This document shows, in pieces, positions 1-10,599 of a DNA stretch of 64,000 nt; position 1 is the first letter of the stretch; each line of letters opens with the position of its first letter. Location of the stretch: the NCBI GenBank assembly GCA_024036415.1, contig JAMWET010001371.1, positions 81,001-145,000 of the forward strand, given 5' to 3'. The translations under genes and the position numbers were made by a program. The stretch is from Prochilodus magdalenae. Lineage: Eukaryota; Chordata; Actinopteri; Characiformes; Prochilodontidae. Below the pieces are notes generated by a model. The model was not told the origin of the DNA. It ran no database searches and saw nothing but the letters and a program-made list of their open reading frames with translations.

Positions 1-2395
1 TCTTATATTTAGCACTGCCTATGTTAACCTGAGTATGTCTTATATTTAGTACTGCCTATATTAACCTGAGTATGTCTTATATTTAGTATTGCCATATTAA
101 CCTGAGTATGACTTATATTTAGTACTGCCTTTATTAATCTGAGTATGACTTATATTTAGTACTGCCTATGTTGACCTGAGTATGATTTATATTTAGCACT
201 GCCTATGTTAACCTGAGTATGACTTATATTTAGTATTGCCTATATTAACCTGAGTATGTCTTATATTTAGTATTGCCATATTAACCTGAGTATGACTTAT
301 ATTTAGTATTGCCATATTAACCTGAGTATGACTTATATTTAGTATTTCCATATAACCTGAGTATGACTTATATTTAGTACTGCCTATATTAATCTGAGTA
401 TGACTTATATTTAGTACTGCCTATATTAATCTGAGTATTATTTATATTTAGTACTGCCTATATTAACCTGAGTATGACTTATATTTAGTACTGCCTATAT
501 CAACCTGAGTATGACTTATATTTAGTACTGCCTATATTAATCTGAGTATGACTTATATTTAGTACTGCCTATATTAATCTGAGTATGACATATATTTAGT
601 ACTGCCTATATTAATCTGAGTATGACTTATATTTAGTACTGCCTATATTAATCTGAGCATGACATATATTTAGTACTGCCTATATTAATCTGAGTATGAC
701 TTATATTTAGTACTGCCTATATTAATCTGAGTATGACTTATATTTAGTACTGCCTATATTAATCTGAGTATGACTTATATTTAGTACTGCCTATATTAAT
801 CTGAGCATGACATATATTTAGTACTGCCTATATTAACCTGAGTATGACATATATTTAGTACTGCCTATATTAACCTGAGTATGACTTATATATAGTACTG
901 CCTATATTAACCTGAGTATGACTTATATGTAGTATTGTTTATATTAACATGAGTATTATATTTAGTACTGCCTATATTAATCTGAGTATGACTTATATTT
1001 AGTACTGCCTATATTAATCTGAGTATGACTTATATTTAGTATTGCCTATATTAACCTGAGTATGATTTATATTTAGTACTGCCTATATTAATCTGAGTAT
1101 GACTTATATTTAGTACTGCCTATATGAATCTGAGTATGACATATATTTAGTCCTGCCTATATTAACCCGAGTATGACATATATTTAGTACTGCCTATGTT
1201 AACCTGAGTATGACTCATATTTAGTACTGCCTATATTAACCTGAGTATGACTTATATTTAGTACTGCCTATATTAATCTGAGTATGACTTGTATTTAGTA
1301 CTGCCTATATGAATCTGAGTATGACTTATATTTAGTACTGCCTATATGAATCTGAGTATGTCTTATATTTAGCACTGCCTATGTTAACCTGAGTATGTCT
1401 TATATTTAGTACTGCCTATATTAACCTGAGTATGTCTTATATTTAGTATTGCCATATTAACCTGAGTATGACTTATATTTAGTACTGCCTTTATTAATCT
1501 GAGTATGACTTATATTTAGTACTGCCTATGTTGACCTGAGTATGATTTATATTTAGCACTGCCTATGTTAACCTGAGTATGACTTATATTTAGTATTGCC
1601 TATATTAACCTGAGTATGTCTTATATTTAGTATTGCCATATTAACCTGAGTATGACTTATATTTAGTATTGCCTTTATTAATCTGAGTATGACTTATATT
1701 TAGTACTGCCTATGTTGACCTGAGTATGATTTATATTTAGCACTGCCTATGTTAACCTGAGTATGACTTATATTTAGTATTGCCTATATTAACCTGAGTA
1801 TGTCTTATATTTAGTATTGCCATATTAACCTGAGTATGACTTATATTTAGTATTGCCATATTAACCTGAGTATGACTTATATTTAGTACTGCCTATATTA
1901 ACCTGAGTATGACTTATATTTAGTACTGCCTATATTAATCTGAGTATGACTTATATTTAGTACTGCCTATATTAATCTGAGTATTATTTATATTTAGTAC
2001 TGCCTATATTAACCTGAGTATGACTTATATTTAGTACTGCCTATATTAACCTGAGTATGACTTATATTTAGTACTGCCTATATTAATCTGAGTATGACTT
2101 ATATTTAGTACTGCCTATATTAATCTGAGTATGACATATATTTAGTACTGCCTATATTAATCTGAGTATGACTTATATTTAGTACTGCCTATATTAACCT
2201 GAGTATGACTTATATTTAGTACTGCCTATATTAACCTGAGTATGACTTATATTTAGTACTGCCTATATTAATCTGAGTATGACTTATATTTAGTATAGCC
2301 TATATTAACCTGAGTATGACTTATATGTAGTATTGTTTATATTAACATGAGTATTATATTTAGTACTGCCTATATTAATTTGAGTAATATCTTTA
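1..2395. repeat. 37-bp minisatellite array with higher-order structure
   Basis: About 64 head-to-tail copies (by length) of an AT-rich 37-bp unit containing ATTTAGTACTGCC and CTGAGTATG. Units differ by single substitutions (C/T in AACCTGAG versus AATCTGAG, A/T in GACTTAT versus GTCTTAT) and rare 1-bp deletions (GCCATATT for GCCTATATT). The variant order starting at base 1 recurs from base 1361 with an offset of 1,360 bp, so a large block was duplicated. A shorter block of about five units is repeated again near 1470-1860. The array is cut by the window start. No coding is expected. Confidence 0.97.
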
Positions 2396-2597
2396 TTAAG
2401 TATTGCTTATTGTCACATAACGTGCATTATTGCACGTCATCTTTTCCTGCTCCACCCTGGCTCCACCCACTCACACCTGCAGCTGATCTTGGACTTATTA
2501 GGACTCACAACTGCAGAATATTTTTAAAATTTTGCTGTATTTTTTTTTTTTTTTCAAAAATATGAATTAGCAGAATATGTTGAATAGGCTGAAATGT
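2396..2597. other. unclassified flank of the minisatellite
   Basis: Unrepeated sequence with a perfect 7-bp hairpin (ACGTGCA, loop TTAT, TGCACGT) at 2420-2437 and a T tract near 2541-2554. Nothing else was recognised. Confidence 0.5.
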
Positions 2598-2995
2598 GCC
2601 TAATACTGTGTTTCCTCCACAAGCACGAATAACAACTGGGACTGGATTTGGCATGGACTGGATAAGTTACTAGAAGTGGGCCACACCAATGTTCAGACAC
2701 TCTTGCATCAAAGGATTGCACAGTTGGTCCAGATTTGGTGGATGAATCCCTGGCACAGCTTCAAGTAGAATTCTGGTAGACCCGTATGACCGTACGCTTC
2801 CATAGACCTGCAGATTCAGCTACTTCCTTCACACCATGGTCTTTGGCACAGCCAAATGCCCAGTCACTACTTTTAGTGGATCATAAACATCTGCTCTGGA
2901 CCCATTGTCCACACGCGTGGAACGAGACATTCCCTGCACTGTAGCACCTCTTCCCAATCTATGGATCCCGTCACTCACACCCCACAGGTATTTAC
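2598..2995 (-). mobile_element. Tc1-like family A fragment, DNA-binding end
   Basis: Reverse complement of a segment also found near 3.6, 22.1 and 30.2 kb. On the minus strand it encodes a degraded helix-turn-helix region around KDHSVKEVAESAG (better kept at 22.1 kb), followed by sequence reading towards LCQGRHPP-like remnants. The copy carries frameshifts and stops, so it is a dead fragment. Orientation is opposite to the copy at 3.6 kb. Confidence 0.75.
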
Positions 2996-3585
2996 AGCAT
3001 CACCAACCTAATGTAAGTTACTACTACCCTAAACACTGATGGGGTTTTGTCCAGGGAGCTCGTACCAACAATATCAGTGGTCCTTTGCTCTTCACAGAGT
3101 TGGCTAATTGTGACATCCTGCAGGATGTTTTCCACTCGGGACCCTCTGGAGAGTTTCCCCACCTCATTTCAGGAGCTGAAAGTTTGCAAGGGCTTTCACT
3201 CACAGCTGGGACCTCAGCTGAGCTTTTATGCTGATTTTGAAGATGCAACTCTGCACTAAACGAAGCCCAAAAATGGGCTGAGTGTCTTCAAGTGCAAATA
3301 TGATGGGATTGTTTACTCCCAACAGAACACAAACGAGGACACAAACGAGGGCTACTGTCCAGTTTGGAAGAGCGAAAACTTTCGTCTCATTTAACTCTGA
3401 AGCTAGTAGCCCAGTTTAGGCTGTGTTTGCATTTTTTCGGAAATCTGAAAACTCAGGTTTGATGTGCAAGACCTCAGTCCTACACACTTTTGGATGTTTC
3501 TGAGGTCTGCAAATGGTACAGGTCACCGGGAGGTCAAATGCAGGCACCCTGCAAGTAGCATGTTGGGTTCCTGCATGGTGGCACA
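2996..3585. other. unclassified spacer between two opposed Tc1-like fragments
   Basis: No repeat family, RNA gene or convincing coding exon was recognised. Short open frames on both strands (up to about 70 codons) have no recognisable motif. Confidence 0.4.
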
Positions 3586-3890
3586 GTGTAGTGAAGGTCT
3601 CGCTCCAGGCATGGCTCCGAGGCAGATGATAATGATTGGCTAAAAGGGGTGACGGCACTTGGGCATGCCAAAGACCATAGTGTGAAGGAAGTTGCTGAAT
3701 CTGCAGGTGTAGACACCAGCAGTGGCTAACATCCCAGTCTACGGGGAATTCTCCTCGGAATTGTGTCAGGGAAGGCATCCACCAAATCTGGCCCAATTAA
3801 CCAATTCTTTGACACAATAGAAAAACATTGATGTGGCCTACATCCAGAAACCTGTCCAGTCCCAGCTGTTATTGGTTCTCCTGAAGGTAT
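3586..3890 (+). mobile_element. Tc1-like family A fragment, DNA-binding end
   Basis: Plus-strand copy of the segment at 2.6-3.0 kb. AATGATTGGCTAAAAGG is followed by the stretch encoding HTH residues (KDHSVKEVAESAG) and the tail GGGAAGGCATCCACCAAAT. A deletion after the word for 'SAGV' removes the second helix region present at 22.1 and 30.3 kb. The catalytic domain is absent. Confidence 0.75.
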
Positions 3891-4499
3891 TACACATTAT
3901 CAGGTGTGGTGCTGTCACAGGTGTCTTATAACTCTATGTTGAGCTATGAAGGCTGGAAGGAGGAGGGGTGAGAAGCTTCTGCTGTGAAAGGAAGTCGCTA
4001 TGCTGGAATAAAACTGCACTAGAGCTGACACGACTAATCCAGTACTGGGATTATGAATGAGGAAGGGGCTGTTTTGTGCATTTGAATAAAGATGGTAACC
4101 TAATCCAGCCGTTAACCCCTCTGTTTCCGGAATGACCAGAATGACAGGAAGTGTTCTGGACAAGCAGACTCGGCAGGGGCTCGGACCCTCAGTGGTGCCA
4201 GAGTAAAGAAAGTGACTGTGAGAACAGATGTTGTCGTCTGTTTGGGGGTCTCTGGACACGTTTGACCCCGGAAATGGGTTTTTAGTCATCAGACTTGATG
4301 ATCAGATTCGCATATTGGACAGCATTGAACTCAGTAAATGAGGCACATACCCAGATACTGCAGATTTGATCTGCCTTGCTGTGGTGCAGCTCGTCTGATG
4401 AGTTTCCCTCCTGAACTCCGTTACTCTGTGTAACCCCTCCTGCTGCTGGTGCTGTGGTTCTGCAGGTTTAGCTGCTTTATGGTTCTTCTGAGAGGGCAG
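3891..4499. other. unrepeated upstream flank of the CpG-rich block
   Basis: No repeat was recognised. GC content rises towards 4.4 kb. This could be distal promoter sequence if the exon at 4.92 kb is real. Confidence 0.35.
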
Positions 4500-4919
4500 A
4501 TTTCTCCTCCTCCGTGTTTCCCCGGCTGTAAAGCCGCGGTGCATGCACTCAGAGCTGCCCGTACTCCACAGCTCACCCGGGGTTTCTGTTTTTGGGAATA
4601 TCCTGTGCATGAACCTCCTGAACTTCCTGAAGGATCCAGTGACGAAGCACGTCTGTATAATTCGTCCATATTAGTGTTGCCGCCCCCAGACTGACGCCTT
4701 CCAGTCTGATTGGCCCGAGAGTGGCTCTTCCCGATGGGGGGCGGTACCGTTTCAGCTTCGGTGTATGGGAGGGCTGGAGCAGGAGGAGGAGTAATCCGAT
4801 TTGCCAAACCGAGGTAGGGGTGGGGTTTCCCGGACAGGGGCAGCAGCAGTGATCCAGGGTCCGTGATCTGCGTGTGCGGGTTGAGATGTGTTGGGGCTAC
4901 TTTGGAGTTCCCAACCACA
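4500..4919 (+). promoter_or_regulatory. CpG-rich block, putative promoter and 5' UTR
   Basis: This is the only clearly CpG-rich stretch in an otherwise AT-rich window. It holds an inverted CCAAT box (CTGATTGGCC, 4706-4715), a GC box (GGGGGGCGG, 4735-4743) and G-rich Sp1-like runs near 4813-4830. It ends at an ATG in good Kozak context. A short out-of-frame upstream ATG lies near 4885. There is no clear TATA box, as is usual for CpG-island promoters. Promoter identity is inferred from composition and motifs only. Confidence 0.4.
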
Positions 4920-4993
4920 ATGGAGGCGGCCTCCGGGGGCTGGCACCTCCCGGTTAGCCTCATAACCGAGTTCCAGGTCCAGAGCAGGCTGCG
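4920..4993 (+). CDS. putative first coding exon of an unidentified gene
   Basis: ATG at 4920 has A at -3 and G at +4 (CACAATGG). The frame reads MEAASGGWHLPVSLITEFQ and continues for five more codons, then meets GCG|GTGAGC, a good match to a vertebrate splice donor, with GT at 4994-4995. Without splicing the frame stops at TGA two bases later. The exon would have 74 coding bases and leave phase 2. It sits at the downstream edge of the only CpG-rich block, as first exons often do. I do not recognise the protein and found no second exon; if real, the remaining 59 kb would be intron. It could also be a chance ATG in GC-rich DNA. Transcript evidence or conservation in other fish would decide. Confidence 0.35.
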
Positions 4994-5011
4994 GTGAGCT
5001 GTACAGGACCG

Positions 5012-5290
5012 TGAATAATGACGGGAGTCGATTCCGAAAGAGTCGATTCTTCGAGTCCAGTACGTCTGTGATTTGGAACCGACTCTTGGCCAGTGACTTT
5101 ATGTTTGGAGTCGACTCTTCGACTGTGTTTTGACTTTAGTCGGCTCGAGGGACTCAGTTTTCCTCCTATCGCTACTAAAAGAGCGTAAGAGGGTTTAGTC
5201 CTGGTGCTGGTTGAAATGAAGTGGAGTCGAAGAGTCGGTTTTATCGATTCTAGCGGCAGGAGTCGATTCTACAATAATCGAAACTGGCAC
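5012..5290. repeat. AGTCGATTC/GAGTCGA-rich dispersed repeat, possibly hAT-like
   Basis: GAGTCGATTC, AGAGTCGATTCT, GGAGTCGACTCTTCGACT and related words recur on both strands and can fold back on each other, for example 5028-5060 against 5220-5275. Such motif-dense, self-complementary termini occur in non-autonomous hAT-type elements in fish. No transposase or clear target-site duplication was seen, so the class is uncertain. Confidence 0.4.
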
Positions 5291-5654
5291 AGAAGTGGTG
5301 GACTTCACTGAAAAAGTCATCAACAGAACCACAAGTAAAATTCTGATGGTTTTATATGGTTTATTAAATATGGTCTATACTTTACAGCCTCCTAAAGACA
5401 CGGTACAGAATATAAAACATAAAATATAATTATTCTTATTTTTATCTGGAATAGTTTTTAATAATGGTTTAATTTTCATTACATATATATAATGAACTTT
5501 TACATGTAACCATTCAAGTATTAAGCTAATGAATGTGCATTTAGTTACTGGTATGAATTTGGTTAAGTGTCATTATTAAAAAAAGGGTTTATGTAATATT
5601 AATGTCAGACGTTCTGTTCATTTACCATTTGTCATTGTTGAAAATCACATAGTG
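5291..5654. other. AT-rich unclassified stretch
   Basis: Unrepeated AT-rich DNA with TATATATA-type runs near 5480. Nothing coding was recognised. Confidence 0.4.
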
Positions 5655-6059
5655 TATATACACTCCACCCAGAAGCCATCAGTCAACAGGAATGAAACTT
5701 GGTGGGTGGGTCTGACATTGTGAGACAAGCGAATGGCTCAAGATTCATTCTCGCTCATACATGTGGCATAAGCATGGACAGGCCTTATCACTGTACCTTA
5801 CTGACTATATAAGGTTGTACTGTTGCGCATACTTTCCACTCGGACTCGTGCTGTTGTGCTCGGGCTCCGGGAAGTGGGATGGCCTTATAGATGTAGTACG
5901 TGCCATACGACCAAAGCACACTGTTGGCTTCAGTGGGCAGAAGAAGGCACGCACCAGCAAGAAGGATCTGGAAGGCCTACTTGAACCACAGAGATTGTCC
6001 AATATCCACCCAACAGCCGTGTAACATATATGCTGTGTACTCTCACACACAGTGTGTGC
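5655..6059 (+). mobile_element. Tc1-like family A 5' end (left arm of inverted pair) and spacer
   Basis: 5655-5830 matches the family A 5' terminus: CACCCAGAAG, then GGAATGAAACTTGGTGGGT, CATTGTGAGACA and GGACAGGCCTTATC, as at 17.3 and 18.3 kb. It then breaks off. The roughly 230-bp spacer to 6059 is unclassified and holds an 87-codon open frame (5761-6024) that begins inside transposon sequence; no domain is recognisable, so it is not annotated as a gene. Confidence 0.7.
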
Positions 6060-6420
6060 GGTAGAGATAGAGGTGGAGTGACACCAGGTCTTCTGGCTAT
6101 GTGATGCACGACAACAAACTGTTTGTCTTTGTTGGCCGTCTCCACCAAGTCACTCCATCACAGTCTGGCACCACACCGTTGCAGTCTTTGGTGGCGTTGT
6201 GATGTGATGTTGAGTATGCAGTCCTGCAGTGTGCAGTGTGGCTCTAACAGGACGACTCATGGAGGGCTCACTGAGTATCCCCAATCGTGGATGTTGGGTC
6301 CGTCAGGTACAGCGATGAGGCCCGTCCTTGCTGGCGGAGCACGAAGTTGATCATTCGGTGTCTCACGATGTCAAACCTACCCACCAAGTTTCATTCCCGT
6401 CAGTATTTGTGAAAGTGAAG
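6060..6420 (-). mobile_element. Tc1-like family A 5' half (right arm of inverted pair)
   Basis: Minus-strand copy running from a family 5' end near 6410 (complement of GACGGGAATGAAACTTGG) to the transposase stretch that in better copies encodes RLQWCGARLSW and MSRRPGVTP. The section coding the conserved SDES motif has been lost. With the plus-strand arm at 5655 it makes a foldback-like pair with both 5' ends facing outward. Confidence 0.7.
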
Positions 6421-6960
6421 TTTAGACTTTTGTTTGGTACCCTGTGTTTGATGGAGCACATTTACATTTACTGCACGTCACAGTTCCCCACTTTGATCAT
6501 CAAAAGCGGGCTTAATCTCAAAGGACAAAGAGTCGTCTTGATTCGGGTTGCCGAGACTCTGTTAACATCAAAGATCTCCTGAAATTTGGACTTGACTCGG
6601 CATTGTTGTGCTGAGGAGTTCAGTCGTTCACTAGCCTTCAAGCGCGCGCAGATGTCGCTCAATCAGACTCGGTAGTCGTGGTAGTCATACAAATGCTCAC
6701 GTCACTTGAACTCCAGCAGTTCCTCTGAGGACTCCAAGCTGGCTAGTTTATACGTAGAGCTGCGATGGGGGCTTTCATATAGATCCGTTTGATCCCGGAT
6801 CTGGGATGTTTGGGAATCGAGAAAGGAGTCTTTCATGGTTTCGTTCCCTCTCCATCCCTTCGATTCCTGCATGTTGCTTTGGTTCTGTTTTTAACTGAAC
6901 ATGCCTGAAATCAAGCGGCGTTTCAATTAAAGAACACTGTTCAAACTTTCAGATTCGCTC
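6421..6960. other. unclassified stretch, possible decayed DNA transposon
   Basis: Scattered GAGTCG/GACTCGG words near 6525-6675 recall the repeat at 5.0-5.3 kb, but no element boundaries can be set. No gene was recognised. Confidence 0.3.
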
Positions 6961-7340
6961 CAAAGGAAAAAAAAAAGTTTTGCTGCCTTTCTTCCTCGGT
7001 ATCTGCCTCATTTCCAGTCCCGGCGGAGCAGACCACACACACCCACACATATACGCCCACACACGCTCCTCTTTTCTCTCTGTCCATGCTACAGGGAAGA
7101 GCGAGAGAGAGAGGGAGAGAGAGAGAGAGAGGACCCGGAGCTGAAACTTATTATTATAGATTATTTAAATTCATAATTCAGTCTGCAGCGCTTTATTCAA
7201 ATCGTATCAATTATTAAAGCGGCTCGCAAAATGAGGCTGCTGTTTGGTGACTGATATAGCCCCCCCACCACCCCTCCACCCACTACCTCCACCCTCTGTC
7301 TCTCCCTCGCTGCCTAAGTCTCTGTATGACTAAAGCAAAG
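6961..7340. other. unrepeated stretch with GA microsatellite; candidate conserved non-coding element
   Basis: 7090-7132 is a GA-rich simple repeat. After it, 7145-7255 is unrepeated AT-rich DNA with homeodomain-like TAAT/ATTA cores (TTATTTAAATTCATAATTC, TCAATTATTAAAG). This style is typical of vertebrate conserved non-coding elements, but conservation cannot be seen from one sequence. CCACC-rich pyrimidine DNA follows. Confidence 0.3.
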
Positions 7341-7775
7341 AGACTTTCGTGACTTTCTGTCAGTTAAACAAAGCACAGCGGGAACTCGGCCTCCTGATAT
7401 TAATTAGCGAGAACACTAAGGAACCTCCTGGTGGCATGGGTGAAGGGCAGGCAACGCCGACTCCATGGGGAACAAAGATTTATGTACATATGGTTCTTCA
7501 CATCCCAGATACGTGTGCAGCACTCACTGACATACCAGAAGTCATGTGATACCAGTGTGCACGTTGATTATGAATGGTATGTAGGTTGAACGCTGGCCAG
7601 AATGCTCAGGGCAAGGTAACATAAATGCCCTGTTCCAATGAGTTCATGTTGAGAACGCTGGCCCCTAACACGATAACATCTCACAACCTATACAGGTCCC
7701 AAGCCATCTTCTAAGATAACACCAGCTCAAACTCAATTTCCATTTCAATGTGTGCCAGTACACATTACCAGTCAA
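7341..7775. other. unclassified stretch
   Basis: No repeat family or exon was recognised. A 66-codon open frame at 7349-7549 has no motif. Confidence 0.35.
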
Positions 7776-8268
7776 ACGTTCAGATACAGCTGGTCACATC
7801 GTGCGCAAGGACAAGCCTTAACACTGTACCCGACTGACCCAACTGGCACCATTGTGGACAGTCAGCAAGCAGTGATGTCCTCCATAAGTCATCCTGTTAG
7901 TGCCACTGTCCTTAACACCATGTCTTCGTCACCAAAGACCGCAGTGGTGTCGTGCCAGACTGTCATGGCGTGACCCAGAATGACAGCGGGTCATCTTCAA
8001 TGACCAGTCCCGCTTTTGTCTTGGTGGAAATGACCAACGAATCCATGTGTGGAGGCACGGTGGTCAGCATCACATGTCCAGAAGGCCACCTCCACCCCTA
8101 CCACAATGCTATGACGCTATACTGAGAGGCACTACCTCTGTATGTGTAGCTCAGTTAATATTAATATTGCCCATATAATCTTTTATTGTTGATGGGAAGC
8201 TTTATCTTCCTTCCCAGTAGCATTGCCATCCCACACTTCCTTCTGGGTGCAACTGTTCTTGTGATAAG
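7776..8268 (+). mobile_element. Tc1-like family A, catalytic half with 3' end
   Basis: Plus-strand remnant reading through GACTGACCCAACTGGC, GTCATCTTCAATGACCAGTC (decayed SDES catalytic motif), CTTTTGTCTTGGTGGAAATG (CLGG) and ACATGTCCAGAAGGCC (MSRRP). A deletion joins it to the C-terminal/3' region. It ends in CTTCTGGGTGCAACTGTTCTT (8225 on), complementary to the family's left terminus (AAGAACAGCTGCAC...CACCCAGAAAG at 17.3 kb). Frameshifts make it inactive. Confidence 0.85.
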
Positions 8269-8469
8269 TGTTTTCTTTTTTAATAGCTCGGTTTTATTGT
8301 GGCTCTGATTAAACAAAAATAATCCCTTATGGATCCAAACTGGACCCTGAATGGGCTCACTGTCATAGTCACTGTGCCTTCAACGATGAAGGGAGCCTTG
8401 TGTATCTGTTCTACAGTGATAGAAAACACAGCACCACTTCTTAGTTCTCAAACCCCACACTGAGTAGTC

Positions 8470-8625
8470 TAGGAATGGGGAACTCTGGTCCTGGAGGGCT
8501 GGATTCCAGCACCAGTTGGTGATTTCCCTGCTCAAACGCACCAGTGTCCTGCTGGAATGCCTGAGCGGGGAAATCACCGAACTGTGCTGGACTCCGGCCC
8601 TCAGTTCCGCACCCTTGCTGTAAGC
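8470..8625. repeat. short foldback repeat (CTGGTCCTGGAGGGC type)
   Basis: The left arm near 8477-8533 (GGTCCTGGAGGGCTGGATTCC...GGTGATTTCCCTGCTCA) is the imperfect reverse complement of 8561-8607 (TGAGCGGGGAAATCACC...GGACTCCGGCCC). Arms are about 47-57 bp with a loop of about 27 bp. It resembles a common short fish MITE. Confidence 0.6.
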
Positions 8626-8804
8626 CAAAATGTGACTTGGAGGGCTTACAGCAAGCTCAGATTTAACATGGACACATTTCAGTTTGGCCAGCATACACAT
8701 GCATGCACTGTAACCCCTCTGGAGGAAGGTTCAGATAAGTCGAAAGTGCTATGGACTGCTCAGAGAATGTTCACTGGTAGGACTATAGGGTTAACTGAGC
8801 ATGC

Positions 8805-9250
8805 CTGTTTATCCACCAATGGTGGTAAACCAACGTCGTGACCCAAGTTATACACGTTCATTTGAAACTATGGGAGCCACCCCAACCCTAAACATTGGGG
8901 AGGCGGTGGGGCGGTTCTATGGTACAAAATAAAGGGGGTCTAGAGGGGTCCTTGACATGTTTGGTGGAAAGAGTACATGATTATCTATTTCTAATAAGAA
9001 GATGAGTGAGATATCTATTAATGCATGGAAGGATATTGGACACCCCACCCTAACCTGAACCCATAACCACACCTAATACCAGGCAATATGTTGTACACTG
9101 AGTAGTTCTATAGTTTCGATGGCCAAAAAGAAAGCTATCTACGCCCCACTGCCTCCCCAATGTTTAGGGTTGGGGTGGCTCCCATAGTTTCAAATGAACG
9201 TGTATAACTTGGGTCACGACGTTGGTTTACCACCATTGGTGGATAAACAG
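8805..9250. mobile_element. 446-bp MITE-like element with ~109-bp terminal inverted repeats
   Basis: The left arm 8805-8913 begins CTGTTTATCCACCAATGGTG; the right arm 9142-9250 ends CACCATTGGTGGATAAACAG. The arms are nearly identical, differing at about one base (GGCGGTGGGG versus GGCAGTGGGG). The 228-bp centre has no coding. Near-identity of the arms suggests recent insertion or arm homogenisation. No obvious target-site duplication was found, so the superfamily is unknown. Confidence 0.85.
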
Positions 9251-9383
9251 TTTTACTTGACTAGTAGTTAACTTGCCAGCTAACATCAAGAACCTCAACT
9301 ACTAGCTTGTACAGAACACTGCAGTTGCTGTGTAGTCAATTTCACTTGGTGTGCTAACGTATCGTCACTGCTACATTGCTATC

Positions 9384-9652
9384 GTTGAATGTAAGCCAGT
9401 GGAACCAGACTTTTTGCCAAGCAGTTTTTGGTCATTTGTCATGACATTTCACACTGTGTTAACAGCAGGTCATGTGATAAAATAATACCTAAAAAATAAA
9501 TAAATAAAACTAAACAAAAATGCTTAGTTGTTTAGTTATCTGGTTGACAGGTTATTTGGCTGATTGGTTGGTTAGTTGGTTGGTTATTTGGTGTAAAAAA
9601 AGTTAAAAACGACAAAAATGGAGATACATGGTTTTATTTGGACAGTGATGAT
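9384..9652 (+). mobile_element. MITE family F copy, interrupted by TTGG repeat
   Basis: The left part 9384-9520 (AGCCAGTGGAACCAGAC, TGACATTTCACACTGTGTTAACAGCA) and the right part 9598-9652 (GACAAAAATGGAGATACATG, TTTGGACAGTGATGATG) match the complete copy at 56.7-56.9 kb. The outer left terminus is missing. A TTGG array sits between the two parts. Confidence 0.7.
9522..9597. repeat. short TTGG/TTAG-rich simple repeat
   Basis: GTTGTTTAGTTATCTGGTTG and related words, the same sequence type as the larger array at 10.9-11.65 kb, sitting inside a MITE family F copy. Confidence 0.75.
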
Positions 9653-10599
9653 GGACTGTAACCAATCCGATAAATATTCAGTTATTAATCACAATAAAAA
9701 CATTGGGTAACCCTTTTATGAACGGTGCTACATGACATTGACAAACATTCCATGCCAGATATGCTTTCATGAGTGGCATCTTACATGCGGTCATGTTAGC
9801 ATGATTCTAATCAAATATCAAATATCATAATGACTGATGTCGTGACAACGAGCTAGAGTAAACACTTACATAACTAGATATTTTAAACTTAAGAGTTAAA
9901 TCTTAAAATATGACCGGACTGGTGGGATCATCCTAAAGCTGATCAACATAATTCATGAAGCCCCCTTGAACGAGGAGCCGGACACCTTCAGGATTCAACC
10001 ACGACTCCCTTTGATTTACTACTCCTAGACCATTCAGTGACCTGGATGATTGAACACCTTTTATGCAGGCTCGTAAAAAGAGCATCCCATCTATCTTGTG
10101 GAGGAGTTTCCCACTCCAGTGATTATGCAATCAAAGCAGTTAGATTCCTAAATTGTTTCTTAAGCCACTGGCCTTTCTTCAGCCAGAGTTTTACAGTGAA
10201 CGTGCCCCGAGCTTTTTCCTTTGGTGTTTATATAATTCAATATTATTTTATTGTTCTCAGATCCCCCACTGAGCGCGCTCTGTAGGCAGAAATACGACTT
10301 ATTAGGCTTTGAACATGGTCCTGATAAAATCTGCTATGAAATGTTAACCAAGTTTCTCTTGCAGCTCCAAACGAGCCTCTGAAAATACACTGAACCTTCT
10401 GATCTCGCTGTTCATTATCTCCCATAGACACAAATGTAATTTAAAGCAGGCGAGACCCTGTTTCCCACAAGAAATCACAGAAAAGATCCTTGTTGCCCAA
10501 CAGTTTACCAAAGCAATTCAATGGCTCTGTGGCTCTAGGATGCCTGAAAAGGCTGGAAGGATACAACCCTCAAAATCAAAGGCGTGTTAATACATTCTG
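9653..10599. other. unrepeated stretch, no gene recognised
   Basis: AT-rich at first. 10.1-10.3 kb is unrepeated sequence with TTATATAATTCAATATTATT and could be conserved non-coding. No repeat family or exon was recognised. Confidence 0.3.

Noticed and set aside
4421..4963. 180-codon minus-strand frame opposite the putative exon
   Set aside because: GC-rich shadow frame with low-complexity residues and no domain; the plus-strand ATG with splice donor is a better reading.
5761..6024. 87-codon frame as a small gene
   Set aside because: It starts inside a Tc1 5' end and has no recognisable domain or gene context.
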